Below, one piece after another: positions 1-7,943 of a DNA stretch of 21,501 nt. This stretch comes from Segatella salivae DSM 15606 (lineage in GTDB: Bacteria > Bacteroidota > Bacteroidia > Bacteroidales > Bacteroidaceae), in contig NZ_GL629647.1 of assembly GCF_000185845.1 (NCBI RefSeq), positions 288,142 through 309,642 on the forward strand, read 5' to 3'. Both the position numbers and the translations under genes were made by a program. Within the stretch, counting starts at the first letter, position 1; each line of letters starts with the position of its first letter. Under the pieces are notes generated by a model. That model made no database searches, had not been told where the DNA came from, and was given only the letters and a program-made list of their open reading frames with translations.

Positions 1-434
1 GCGGCAAGAACTTTGGCATTCGAATGGGAGTCTCGAAACTTAAAAATACACAAAAGGAGGAGAACCCTGATGAACAAGCAAATGAAAAGGGTTGCGGTTC
101 GATAGTAGTAATTGAGAATGTGTTCCACTATAAGCAGGTAATACCACTCCAAATGGGTGATAATGTCATTGGACGCTATATGAAAGGTAGTGGAATTAAT
201 TGCCCTATAGAGACTAATGACCCAAGTATAGATATGACACATTGTATTATCAACGTCAGTAAAGATAAGCAAGGACGTCTCAAATACATTCTCCGCGATG
301 GACCAAGTTATACTGGAACTTTCGTTGATAATGTGATATTGGGTGATAGAGAACGTCGCGTTATTGAAGATGGAAGCCTATTTACAATTGGCGCTACAAG
401 CATTATACTTCGTGGAACAGAAGGGAATGAATGA
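1..434 (+). CDS. FHA-domain protein, 3' part only
   Basis: This is the C-terminal part of a forkhead-associated (FHA) domain protein. FHA domains bind phosphothreonine peptides and usually serve signalling or scaffold roles. The reading frame is open to the left edge (frame beginning at base 3), so the gene starts outside the window; the ATG at 24 is probably internal. The residues just before it (GKNFGIRMG) could be the end of a small zinc-ribbon, but that is a guess. Visible FHA features are NVIGRY early in the domain, a DMTH segment where the family usually has SRxH, then a GTFVDN turn and a closing strand FTIGATSIIL. The canonical Ser of SxxH is therefore not clear, so phosphopeptide binding is unproven. 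The gene converges with the protease gene at 597-2075, with a shared terminator between. The partner kinase and biological role cannot be read from this window. Confidence 0.75.
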   Translation, partial: GKNFGIRMGVSKLKNTQKEENPDEQANEKGCGSIVVIENVFHYKQVIPLQMGDNVIGRYMKGSGINCPIETNDPSIDMTHCIINVSKDKQGRLKYILRDGPSYTGTFVDNVILGDRERRVIEDGSLFTIGATSIILRGTEGNE

Positions 435-549
435 TTGTTAGATGTATAATATCATTTTAATTGCTTTTGTTAGAAATAACATATAGCCAACTCTTTGATA
501 TTAAACATTATTCTTTTTGGTTTATTCAATAGCATTAATGATATAAAAT

Positions 550-582
550 AAAAAGGGCAAGTTAAACGACTCGCCCCTTTTT
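550..582. terminator. Bidirectional intrinsic terminator between FHA gene and htrA
   Basis: An A-rich run and GGGC at 550-562 pair with ACTCGCCCC plus a T-run at 569-582, with one bulge and one mismatch, around a loop of about six bases. The A-tract on one side and T-tract on the other make it work in both directions, as expected between two convergent genes. The 435-549 stretch between the FHA stop and the hairpin is AT-rich and shows nothing else. Confidence 0.75.
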
Positions 583-596
583 ATTAATCAAGATCT

Positions 597-2075
597 TTAT
601 TCTGACACTTTAACAACCTTGTAATCACGCTTTCCTGAAGGCCAAATTCCCTTTATAATCAACACTGGATCTTGACTTGTAGAAGCACTCTTTACAAGCT
701 CTTGTAAGTCAGAAAGGCTCTTCAAAGGAGTGTCATTAGCATACAACATGATAAATCCTTGTTCGATACCTCCACTCTTAATAGCTCCCTTTTCGACTTT
801 AGTTACCTCGAGACCAAACGTCAAATCAAATTCCTTTTTCTGTTGTTCTGTCACAGGACGGAAGCTTGCTCCAAGCACATCTAAGTCTGCAGTCTTAATG
901 ACTTTCGTATTTCCTTGTGCGTTCTTTAGCGTCACTGTCTTAGAGTGTTTTGATTTATTATGTAAGTAAGTTAGGGTTACTTTCTCACCCGGACGCTTCT
1001 TAGACAGGAGCTCCTGAAGCTCAGACATCTTCGTAATCTTCTTGCCATCGGCTTCTGTTATGACATCACCTTTGACGATACCTGCGGCAGATGCCGAACT
1101 ACCTTCAGTCACTTCAGCTACATAAACGCCTTCATTTGTGCCGAGATCTACGTCTTTTTTCTCATCTTTTTGAGCATTAATATAGTTGAGAACATCACCA
1201 CCTCGAATACCAAGAACAGCGCGTTGTACTGTACCATATTTCTTTAAGTCGTCAACAACTTTAACCATAATAGTCGTTGGAATGGCGAAACCATAACCAC
1301 TATATGAACCTGTTTGTGAGTAAAGCATGGCATTAATACCCACCAATTCGCCTTTAGCATTGACCAAAGCACCACCAGAATTACCTGGGTTTATAGCTGC
1401 ATCAGTTTGAATAAAGCTTGAAATCTGTGGCCCATTTGAGCCTTCTCCACCCATTGAACGAGCTTTCGCACTAACAATACCAGCCGTTACTGTTGAGCTA
1501 AGATTATAGGGATTACCTACTGCAAGCACCCATTCACCAACTTTAAGATTGTCACTATCGCCAATAGGAAGCGTCGGAAGATTCTTTCCATTAACCTTAA
1601 TAAGAGCCAAATCTGTATTTGGATCTGTTCCAATTATACGTGCAGAATACTCTCGATTGTCATTTAATGTCACGGTAAGTTCATCGGCTCCATTAACAAC
1701 ATGATTGTTTGTAACAATATATCCATCAGGACTGATAATCACACCACTACCTGTAGCCTCCTTCTTTGGTGTTTGAACACGACGTTTCTGGCGGCCGTTC
1801 CCTTGATCAGGATTACCAAAGAATCCGAAAGGACCAAAGAAATCACTGAATGGATCCTCTTGAACATCGACGGTTTGTACCTTAGAATTCTGCACATATT
1901 TAATATGAACAACGGCTGGAAGTGCCTTTTCCGCAGCATAGGTTAAGTCTATCGGTTGTCCCGAAGGAACCGCTTCAATCGCTGGGGAGGCATTTACTTT
2001 GATAAAAGCTCCCGTTGAAAGGGCAAATGCACCTACACACATTGCCCCCAAAACATACTTACTAAACATTTTCAT
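597..2075 (-). CDS. Periplasmic serine protease/chaperone, HtrA/DegP family
   Basis: A 492-residue HtrA-type protease that degrades or refolds misfolded envelope proteins in the periplasm. The N-terminus is a Sec signal peptide (hydrophobic to about residue 28, VNA). The trypsin-like domain carries the full triad: His125 in TNNHVV, Asp155 in NTDLAL and Ser233 in GNSGG. Two PDZ domains follow: one around residues 285-385 (AVLGIRGGDV onwards) and a second, more diverged one at about 400-490. The Phe/Gly-rich stretch near residues 75-95 before the protease core matches the flexible LA-loop region of the family. Length is normal. It is transcribed alone, with its own promoter-like box about 65 bp upstream and a terminator directly after the stop. 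It could be called degP or degQ; sequence alone does not separate these. Confidence 0.93.
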   Translation of the reverse strand: MKMFSKYVLGAMCVGAFALSTGAFIKVNASPAIEAVPSGQPIDLTYAAEKALPAVVHIKYVQNSKVQTVDVQEDPFSDFFGPFGFFGNPDQGNGRQKRRVQTPKKEATGSGVIISPDGYIVTNNHVVNGADELTVTLNDNREYSARIIGTDPNTDLALIKVNGKNLPTLPIGDSDNLKVGEWVLAVGNPYNLSSTVTAGIVSAKARSMGGEGSNGPQISSFIQTDAAINPGNSGGALVNAKGELVGINAMLYSQTGSYSGYGFAIPTTIMVKVVDDLKKYGTVQRAVLGIRGGDVLNYINAQKDEKKDVDLGTNEGVYVAEVTEGSSASAAGIVKGDVITEADGKKITKMSELQELLSKKRPGEKVTLTYLHNKSKHSKTVTLKNAQGNTKVIKTADLDVLGASFRPVTEQQKKEFDLTFGLEVTKVEKGAIKSGGIEQGFIMLYANDTPLKSLSDLQELVKSASTSQDPVLIIKGIWPSGKRDYKVVKVSE

Positions 2076-2137
2076 AATTATCTTTTTGAATTTACGTTTT
2101 AATTTGTTTATAATTCGTTTTAAACTTTAATTGATTG

Positions 2138-2167
2138 CAAATATACAACTACAATTGATAAAACTAA
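2138..2167 (-). promoter_or_regulatory. Bacteroidota-type promoter for htrA
   Basis: CAAATATA at 2138-2145 on the + strand reads TATATTTG on the - strand, a perfect TAnnTTTG -7 box. A one-mismatch -33 element (TTAG for TTTG) lies at 2164-2167 with an 18-bp spacer. The inferred leader is about 55-60 nt. The rest of the 255-bp gap (2076-2330) between htrA and cbiB is AT-rich and shows no further gene. Confidence 0.5.
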
Positions 2168-2330
2168 CTGAATTTCTTAATTCTTTATCCGTATTTAACA
2201 ATTCAATTTAACACATTAACAGCTCTTAAACGACCTATTTTTTATTTTTACACTTATTAAATTACGACATTATATAAAAGGTATTCTATCTTAAAAGAAA
2301 TGCTATGAAAAGACGAATAAAATGTATGCA

Positions 2331-3263
2331 TTAGACCGAAAATAACAAAAGTAAAACGATAACAACCAATTCCACATAGCGATTTAGCTTAATTGCTACA
2401 ATCAAATCCTTAGAAGTAATCTCTCGGTTATACCTTCCAATATAAGGCTTCGATATCATTTCTCCATGATAGATATGCGGTCCACCAAACCGACAAGCCA
2501 AAATCGAAGCTAAAGCAGCTTCAGGCCATCCGCTATTGGGACTGAGGTGAGCCTTTGAAAACATCAATATGTCATGCCAAATAGACATGAAACGACTCCG
2601 TGACATAGGTGTAATCACAACAGAAACCAATAGCATCAACAATGCTGTTAAACGTGCAGGTACCCAATTAACCACGTCATCCAAGCGTGCAGCAAACATT
2701 CCAAAACGACGAAAACGACGTGTACGATATCCTATCATTGAGTCAAGTGTGTTAATCATTTTATAGGTCATCATACCTGGAACCCCTAAAACGACCAACC
2801 AAAATAAAGGTGCAACCACTCCATCTGAAAGGTTTTCAGCTAAAGTTTCAAGTGCAGCCAAACGAATTTCCTGGGCAGAAAGTTCTGATGTATCACGCCC
2901 TACAATGCGCGAAACCTGTGTCCTGCCCTGCTCAACAGAAACATTTACTGCTGCAAACACACTCTTTACTTCTCGCACAAGTGTTGTACCTGCAAGGCAA
3001 TAGAATATACAAACAGCTTCTAAAACAATGCAAATGACGTCATCACATAAGGATAAAATCAACGTGAAAAACATGAAAGTACAAGCTGTTAACACGATAG
3101 TTAATGCAGCCCCTTTTTGGCAACGTCTCTGTCCTTTGTTTAACTTCCGCTCGCCAAAAGCAATCACTCGTCCAAAAGCCACAATTGGGTGAGGCAACCA
3201 TTCGGGGTCTCCGAGGATGCGATCCGCTATCCATCCTATAATCAAAGATACTGCTTTAAACAT
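2331..3263 (-). CDS. cbiB: Adenosylcobinamide-phosphate synthase CbiB
   Basis: CbiB joins aminopropanol (or its phosphate) to adenosylcobyric acid to give adenosylcobinamide (phosphate), an inner-membrane step late in B12 assembly. The 310-residue length is normal. Family signatures are clear: the N-terminal ADRILGDPEWLPHPIVAFGR segment (residues 13-32), LAENLSDGVVAPLFW in the middle, KMINTLDSMIGYR, then WPEAALASILACRFGG and GEMISKPYIGR near the C-terminus. Hydrophobic segments lie at about 50-90, 150-165, 200-220 and 290-310. The start codon overlaps the end of the cobD-like gene by 22 bp, which indicates translational coupling. Its enzyme partners are the two genes upstream (the cobD-like gene for the aminopropanol arm and cobQ for the acceptor), both of which look shortened here. 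No broken motif is visible in CbiB itself. Confidence 0.92.
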   Translation of the reverse strand: MFKAVSLIIGWIADRILGDPEWLPHPIVAFGRVIAFGERKLNKGQRRCQKGAALTIVLTACTFMFFTLILSLCDDVICIVLEAVCIFYCLAGTTLVREVKSVFAAVNVSVEQGRTQVSRIVGRDTSELSAQEIRLAALETLAENLSDGVVAPLFWLVVLGVPGMMTYKMINTLDSMIGYRTRRFRRFGMFAARLDDVVNWVPARLTALLMLLVSVVITPMSRSRFMSIWHDILMFSKAHLSPNSGWPEAALASILACRFGGPHIYHGEMISKPYIGRYNREITSKDLIVAIKLNRYVELVVIVLLLLFSV

Positions 3264-4186
3264 GTTAACAGCGTTTCATTTTCTTCATGCAACTGTGTCG
3301 CTAAACGAATATAATGGTCATCTAATCCCTCAAACGATGATGCATCACGAATCAATATGCCTTCCTTTGTAGCTAAATTTTCTTTAAGTAGCGAAGAATT
3401 TAGGTGTTTCAAACGAACCAGAAAGAAATTCGTTTGCGTCGGAAATGCTTCTAATCCTTCCATTTGATTAATGCTTTCACGAAACCATTCCGTTTCTTTT
3501 CGCATCCAATCTATAGATGGTAACACATTGATATCATGCGTTACAAGATATTTTCCAGCTTCAATTGCCAAACTATTTACACTCCATGGTGTTCTAAACT
3601 CCCTCAACTTTGCAATAATATCACGATGTGCTGTCAGATAACCAAGACGTAAACCAGGAATACAATACTTTTTAGTCATCGAATGAAGTAAAATCATCCT
3701 TCCATGTTTTACAATGTCTTCATCACGCAACATTGTTGCAGTTGTATAATCTTCATAGGATTGATCAATGACAAACAGTTCGTTTTCATCGTCCGAAGGA
3801 TAGAGCTCTGTTGATGAAACACACATACCTGTCGGGTTATTTGGATTGCAAATCCATCGCAAACACCCTTGTCCTCCATGATGAGGATATTCAGAAAAAC
3901 TCGGAACCGATACAATATGTCTTCGCGATTCATAGGCTTTTGCAATTAGATGGATAGCTGAAGTGATGCCGTTTGTCACCATTATCTCATCCGAACTCAC
4001 GTGAATTTTGCCTGCAATTAGGTGCTCTAAAGATGTTGGTTCGGGTTCAGGATAATGACGAATGATGTCTATATGCTGGCAAAGATGTGCTTCCAAATCA
4101 CTTAAATCAGCATGCGCCCATATATTAGAACTAAAGTTCAACCGAATATTTGGATAGTGAAATAAATCATCTCCGTGCTCTTTCAT
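3242..4186 (-). CDS. cobD: CobD-like PLP aminotransferase (threonine-phosphate decarboxylase), internally short
   Basis: A 314-residue class I/II aminotransferase-fold protein. Family and context (start HGDDLFHYPNIRLNFSSNIW, overlap with cbiB) point to L-threonine-O-3-phosphate decarboxylase, which makes the (R)-1-amino-2-propanol phosphate arm for CbiB. PLP features are present: TNGITSAI near residue 71, NPNNPTG at 114-120, Asp141 and Tyr144 (DQSY), the Schiff-base Lys172 in SMTK, Arg180 in PGLRLGY, and a substrate-carboxylate Arg in HYIRLA near the C-terminus. The oddity is between SFSEY (96-100) and CNPNNPTG (113-120): only about 12 residues, where relatives as I recall them have about 30-40. 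A strand-helix piece of the PLP domain seems to be missing, and total length is below the usual 330-365. Frame is kept. Function may be reduced. A HisC-like role is a less likely alternative. Confidence 0.82.
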   Translation of the reverse strand: MKEHGDDLFHYPNIRLNFSSNIWAHADLSDLEAHLCQHIDIIRHYPEPEPTSLEHLIAGKIHVSSDEIMVTNGITSAIHLIAKAYESRRHIVSVPSFSEYPHHGGQGCLRWICNPNNPTGMCVSSTELYPSDDENELFVIDQSYEDYTTATMLRDEDIVKHGRMILLHSMTKKYCIPGLRLGYLTAHRDIIAKLREFRTPWSVNSLAIEAGKYLVTHDINVLPSIDWMRKETEWFRESINQMEGLEAFPTQTNFFLVRLKHLNSSLLKENLATKEGILIRDASSFEGLDDHYIRLATQLHEENETLLTCLKQYL

Positions 4187-4388
4187 TTGTTGTTTTCTAT
4201 TTAAGTAACTTCAGAACTCGTTTTCTACACAAAACAAATTGGTACATAGTAACTTACAAAATGTATCTCTTTATACTGCAATCTGCCACATATTATCGTG
4301 CAAAATGACGCAAAACATAAAGTCATTTGGCATAAATTAAAATATAAATTGATAGTATCATCTATCCCATATGAATTTCGACGCTACA

Positions 4389-5237
4389 TCATTCATCTTT
4401 CATCAGCTTTTTAAGTGCATCAATATCCAAATGATTTCTTACATGGTTGGCAAGTAAATCATATTGTTTTTCACGAAAATTCCTATCGTTCAGTAACTCA
4501 TTATCAGGTGAATCCCCATGCAACGTGTCCTCCTCTTCAATGACGATATCGTCAAAATAAGGAATGACACCTAACACAGGCACACCACAATAGGATTCCA
4601 TCATCTTTCTTCCTTCGTCAAACAATCTTGCGTCACCACGGAATTTATTGATAATTATGCCTTTAATACGTTCTCGGTCATGTGGAGATTGAAGCATAAT
4701 ACTGCCGTAACAACTTGCAAAAACGCCTCCACGATCAATGTCAGCTACTAATAAAACAGACGCATTGGCATAGTGAGCCATAGACATATTGACTAAATCT
4801 TGCTTCAAAAGATTCATCTCTGAGATACTTCCTGCACCTTCAATAACAATTGGGTCATATTGTTTCGCTAAACGATTATAGGCTTTTTGTATGCAAGAGC
4901 GTAAGTAATTGCGATCTTCTTCAGCGTAGAGTTGCATCGCGGTTTTAATGCCAATAGACTCTCCTTCGACTATAACCTCCGACGATTTCTCCCCTGTTGG
5001 TATCAACAAAAGAGGGTTCATTTCAGTTGAAAGCTCTATACCTGCAGCCTCAGCCTGTACCCCTTGCGCACGCGCAACACGTTTTCCATCGGCTGTAAGA
5101 TGATAGAATGGCGCCATATTCTGCGCCTTGAATGGTGCCGGATGCATGCCATCCTGTTTAAAGATGCGGCAAACAGCTGTGACAATAACACTCTTTCCGA
5201 CATCACTTCCCGTGCCACAGAACATTATTGGACGCAT
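4389..5237 (-). CDS. cobQ: Cobyric acid synthase CobQ/CbiP lacking the glutaminase domain
   Basis: Cobyric acid synthase amidates four side chains of adenosylcobyrinic acid a,c-diamide using ATP and glutamine. The N-terminal synthetase domain is clear: P-loop GTGSDVGKS (8-16), PFKAQNMA (35-42), RAQGVQAEAAG (56-66), EGAGS (133-137), DIDRGGVFAS (167-175), INKFRGD (196-202) and the end of the domain at IEEED (233-237). A full enzyme is about 480-500 residues with a GATase_3 domain next. Here the protein goes almost directly into FREKQYDLLANHVRNHLD (254-271), which resembles the extreme C-terminus of full-length CobQ. About 200 residues, including the glutaminase Cys and His, are absent with frame kept. 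Some usually conserved positions also differ (APFY after QNM where ALNS is typical; LLLIP for LLxKP). The start overlaps the adenosyltransferase gene by 13 bp. It is either ammonia-dependent, repurposed or decaying. Confidence 0.85.
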   Translation of the reverse strand: MRPIMFCGTGSDVGKSVIVTAVCRIFKQDGMHPAPFKAQNMAPFYHLTADGKRVARAQGVQAEAAGIELSTEMNPLLLIPTGEKSSEVIVEGESIGIKTAMQLYAEEDRNYLRSCIQKAYNRLAKQYDPIVIEGAGSISEMNLLKQDLVNMSMAHYANASVLLVADIDRGGVFASCYGSIMLQSPHDRERIKGIIINKFRGDARLFDEGRKMMESYCGVPVLGVIPYFDDIVIEEEDTLHGDSPDNELLNDRNFREKQYDLLANHVRNHLDIDALKKLMKDE

Positions 5238-5731
5238 AGTGCCAGAATAAAAAGATAGTCACTCAATCGGTTCATCAGTCTCATTACCTCGTCATCTAAA
5301 GTGTAATCACGGCGCAAAGTCCACATTCTGCGTTCACAAGTACGCGCTTTTGTGCGTGCAAACTGTAGCTGTGCTGCCAACAAAGAGCCTCCGGGAACAA
5401 CAAAACAAAAGCGTTCTTTACTTGTGTTTTCATCAATATAGTGTTCTAAATCAACAATCATTGATGAGAAACTTTTATCTTCTGAGGGCAGAACATTAGA
5501 ACTATCAGCTATCATTCCCATGATTTTCATCAGCAAAAGTTGCAGATTGTGCAATCTCTCCCGTTCGGGATTGTCTGCAGGCATTAGTGCAACCACAATG
5601 CCAAGCAAAGCATTCAGTTCATCAATTTGGCCGTTTGTTTCAATACGAATATCGTCTTTCGCTACACGTTCACCATGTCGTAGAGAGGTTTTTCCTTGGT
5701 CTCCACGCTTCGTATAGATTTTCATTGTCAT
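5225..5731 (-). CDS. pduO: ATP:cob(I)alamin adenosyltransferase, PduO type
   Basis: This enzyme transfers the adenosyl group of ATP to cob(I)alamin or cobinamide to form the coenzyme. It is PduO-type (Cob_adeno_trans), not BtuR/CobA-type. Signatures are IYTKRGDQGKTSLRHGERV at the N-terminus (ATP site), the DELNALLG helix (about 38-45), a mid-protein ADSSNVLPS loop, FVVPGGS, and the FARTKARTCERR motif with conserved Arg residues (about 125-136), then MNRLSDYLFILA at the end. It has 168 residues, slightly shorter than the usual 180-190 because it stops soon after SDYLFILA. The start forms an ATGA overlap with the btuC stop, and the end overlaps cobQ, so it belongs to the riboswitch-controlled operon. 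It would adenosylate corrinoid as it enters the cytoplasm. Confidence 0.9.
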   Translation of the reverse strand: MTMKIYTKRGDQGKTSLRHGERVAKDDIRIETNGQIDELNALLGIVVALMPADNPERERLHNLQLLLMKIMGMIADSSNVLPSEDKSFSSMIVDLEHYIDENTSKERFCFVVPGGSLLAAQLQFARTKARTCERRMWTLRRDYTLDDEVMRLMNRLSDYLFILALCVQ

Positions 5732-6768
5732 TTATTTTTCATTATAACATAAATAATTATAGGCGCACCCAACAATGGAGTGACTGCATTTAGGGGAAGA
5801 ATCCCAAGTTCTCCTGGAAGAATACAAAGCAAATTACAGAGTAAAGCCACAACAGATCCCGTCAGCATTGTTGCCGGAAGAAGTGAGAGATGATTGTCTG
5901 TATTCAGCAATAGGCGTGCAATATGAGGAACAGCTAAACCTATGAACGCAATAGGTCCACAGAAAGCTGTCGTAATAGCCATTAAAAGTCCCGTTATAAT
6001 CAATAGGAAATTGCGTGTGCGTTGAACGTTAATGCCAAGATTTTCGGCATATTGCTCACCAAGAAGAAGGGCATTTAATGGTTTCATCATTAATAAAGCG
6101 GCAAGCAAACCTAATAAAACGATGCTTGCAAACAGAGGCATTTGGGCCATTGAAACGCCTCCAAAGTTACCCAATCCCCAAACTAAATATGACTTAACGC
6201 CTTCTTCTGTAGCATAGAAATTCAATATAGAGATAATTGAATTTGCTACATATCCAACCATGATTCCAATGATTAATAGCAGTATACTGCTGCGAACCAG
6301 CGAAGAAAAAAAGAAGAGCAGCAACGTAATCAGCATTGCGCCTACGAATGCAGCCAGCAAAATGGCTAAAAAACCACTAACAGAAAAGGCCGCTGTTGTC
6401 ACGCTTCCTCCTAATAAAAGCATTACCAAAGCAACGCCTAATCCGGCTCCACTGCTAATGCCGAATATGCCGGGACCTGCCAAAGGATTTCGAAATGCAG
6501 TCTGTAACAACAAGCCACAAGCCGACAAAGCGGCTCCAGTGAGTAATGCCGTCAAGGCTTGTGGCAATCTCGATTCCATGATAATATATTCCCAAGAGGG
6601 ATGTATCGCTAAGAGATTTGATGTAACTTCATCATGCAAAAAGGGGAAAATTACGTGAAGAGTAGTTGAAAAAGGTATGCTGACACTCCCCATAATGAGG
6701 TTTAGAATCAGCAACATGATAATACAACCACACATCAAGATACAATATCTAATGCCTTTTTTTCCCAT
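5728..6768 (-). CDS. btuC: Corrinoid ABC transporter permease (BtuC/FecCD family)
   Basis: A 346-residue polytopic inner-membrane permease of the FecCD family, with about ten hydrophobic segments. Typical features are the ESRLPQALTALLTGAALSAC segment after the first helix, GLLLQTAFRNPLAGPGIFGISSGAG (family motif QxxxRNPLAxPxxLGxxxGA), LLGEQYAENLGINV, and GPIAFIGLAVPHIAR near residue 270, the loop that contacts the ATPase. The position between btuF and an adenosyltransferase under a cobalamin riboswitch makes corrinoid the likely cargo; the sequence alone would also allow an iron-siderophore or heme substrate. The start lies 11 bp after the btuF stop. No ATPase (BtuD) follows, although this permease needs one; it must be encoded elsewhere or shared if transport works. 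Confidence 0.88.
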   Translation of the reverse strand: MGKKGIRYCILMCGCIIMLLILNLIMGSVSIPFSTTLHVIFPFLHDEVTSNLLAIHPSWEYIIMESRLPQALTALLTGAALSACGLLLQTAFRNPLAGPGIFGISSGAGLGVALVMLLLGGSVTTAAFSVSGFLAILLAAFVGAMLITLLLFFFSSLVRSSILLLIIGIMVGYVANSIISILNFYATEEGVKSYLVWGLGNFGGVSMAQMPLFASIVLLGLLAALLMMKPLNALLLGEQYAENLGINVQRTRNFLLIITGLLMAITTAFCGPIAFIGLAVPHIARLLLNTDNHLSLLPATMLTGSVVALLCNLLCILPGELGILPLNAVTPLLGAPIIIYVIMKNK

Positions 6769-6779
6769 TCAATTATAGC

Positions 6780-7943
6780 TTATTTCAAACGTTGATAGTA
6801 ATGCATTGGTGCAAAACCAGCAATATCCGGATATACAATTTGAATTACATCGCTCAACAACCTGTCGGGATGAAAGCTCACTTCTTCATAATATGGCCGA
6901 CGAGTACAGTCACATGCAAAAACTTGATGCGTCTTAACAGCCTTAAACTCGCCGTAACCAGCATTTTCTTTTAATAGTTCCTGTAATGTAGAAGGATGCT
7001 CATTGTATTTGAATAACCATATATCAGCCTTGCCAGCCCTATCTAAAACCGATTCAAAAGATAAGGCAACACTCCCTGAGTGGGTATCGTTTGCAAATAC
7101 ATATCGTGCTCGGGCATCTTGCAATAAGCCGCCAATCACGCTACGACCACCAGGAACATACCACACGTTTCCCATCATTCTTTCGGTGAAAACAGAGCGT
7201 GTTTGCTTTGCTGTTTGAGCTTTTTGCATAAGTCGTTCGTAATTGCTTTTTACCTTATTAAATAATGAATCGGCTGCCTTTTCACGTCCAAAGAGCATAC
7301 CATAAAACTTCATCCATTCGGCTCTTCCTAACGAAGACTCTTCCATATAGTCAGCCATTTCGATGAGTGGAATATGAAGTTTGTCTAATTTTCCATAGCC
7401 ACCACTATTTTCAAAGGGTGAAACCATTATCGCTTCAGGCTTCAAGTCGATTATCTTTTCTACGTTAGAACTCATGCTATTACCGCAATCAAAAACGTGA
7501 TGTGCATCAGATATTGGCAACTTTGCACGTTGTTGTACATCTGGAATCGAAATATATTGCAAATCACATACCCCTTTGATTGCTGACTCTGCTTTCAAAT
7601 CATAAAGCAAAGCACAATGAACGGTTGTGAAAACAACCGAGCGAGTAATCGGTGTTCTGACAATCGTCACCTCTTGATTATTGTCAGAAGAGAACGCTTT
7701 GCATACCTCGTCACCTGCTTTTCCCTTAGGAACAAGTGCATAAGTATGAAGGATTTTACCTTGTTTCCACGGATCAGTCAGCGTAGCAATTGAATAACCT
7801 TGGTATTTAACTATCTTCAGATGGCGAGCATACTCAAAACGAACGGTGTCTCCACCACTCGCTTCCAATCTCGTTTGAGAATGGTTGCAAGAAGTGAAAA
7901 CACCGATAATGATGATTAGAAATGCGAATAAATCTTTTCTCAT
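6780..7943 (-). CDS. btuF: Periplasmic corrinoid-binding lipoprotein, BtuF-like
   Basis: An ABC-transporter solute-binding protein of the BtuF/FepB (PF01497) type that would carry corrinoid from BtuB to BtuC. A lipobox FTSC follows a hydrophobic N-terminus, with Cys at residue 19 when started at the ATG. I chose the ATG at 7943 (MRKDLF), because it shares a base with the btuG stop codon (TAATG). A TTG nine bases earlier would also be in frame but is less likely. Binding-protein features include ITRSVVFTTVHCALLYDL early on, then IDLKPEAIMVSPFENSG (first lobe), a long linking helix (SLFNKVKSNYERLMQKA) and a second lobe with GGLLQDA and ADIWLFK. Residues after the lipid Cys (NHSQ) are not acidic, which suggests retention in the periplasm rather than export to the surface. 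387 residues. Confidence 0.85.
   Translation of the reverse strand: MRKDLFAFLIIIIGVFTSCNHSQTRLEASGGDTVRFEYARHLKIVKYQGYSIATLTDPWKQGKILHTYALVPKGKAGDEVCKAFSSDNNQEVTIVRTPITRSVVFTTVHCALLYDLKAESAIKGVCDLQYISIPDVQQRAKLPISDAHHVFDCGNSMSSNVEKIIDLKPEAIMVSPFENSGGYGKLDKLHIPLIEMADYMEESSLGRAEWMKFYGMLFGREKAADSLFNKVKSNYERLMQKAQTAKQTRSVFTERMMGNVWYVPGGRSVIGGLLQDARARYVFANDTHSGSVALSFESVLDRAGKADIWLFKYNEHPSTLQELLKENAGYGEFKAVKTHQVFACDCTRRPYYEEVSFHPDRLLSDVIQIVYPDIAGFAPMHYYQRLK

Noticed and set aside
4301..4330. Hairpin AAATGAC/GTCATTT between cobQ and the cobD-like gene as a terminator
   Set aside because: Seven pairs with a 12-nt loop and no T-run on the 3' side in the transcribed direction. Too weak to call. No TAnnTTTG box was found in this 202-bp gap either, so whether the cobD-like gene and cbiB belong to the btuB operon is open.
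6260..6658. 132-codon + strand ORF opposite btuC
   Set aside because: It is the complement of a conserved membrane protein gene; the low-complexity composition is what antisense of hydrophobic codons produces.
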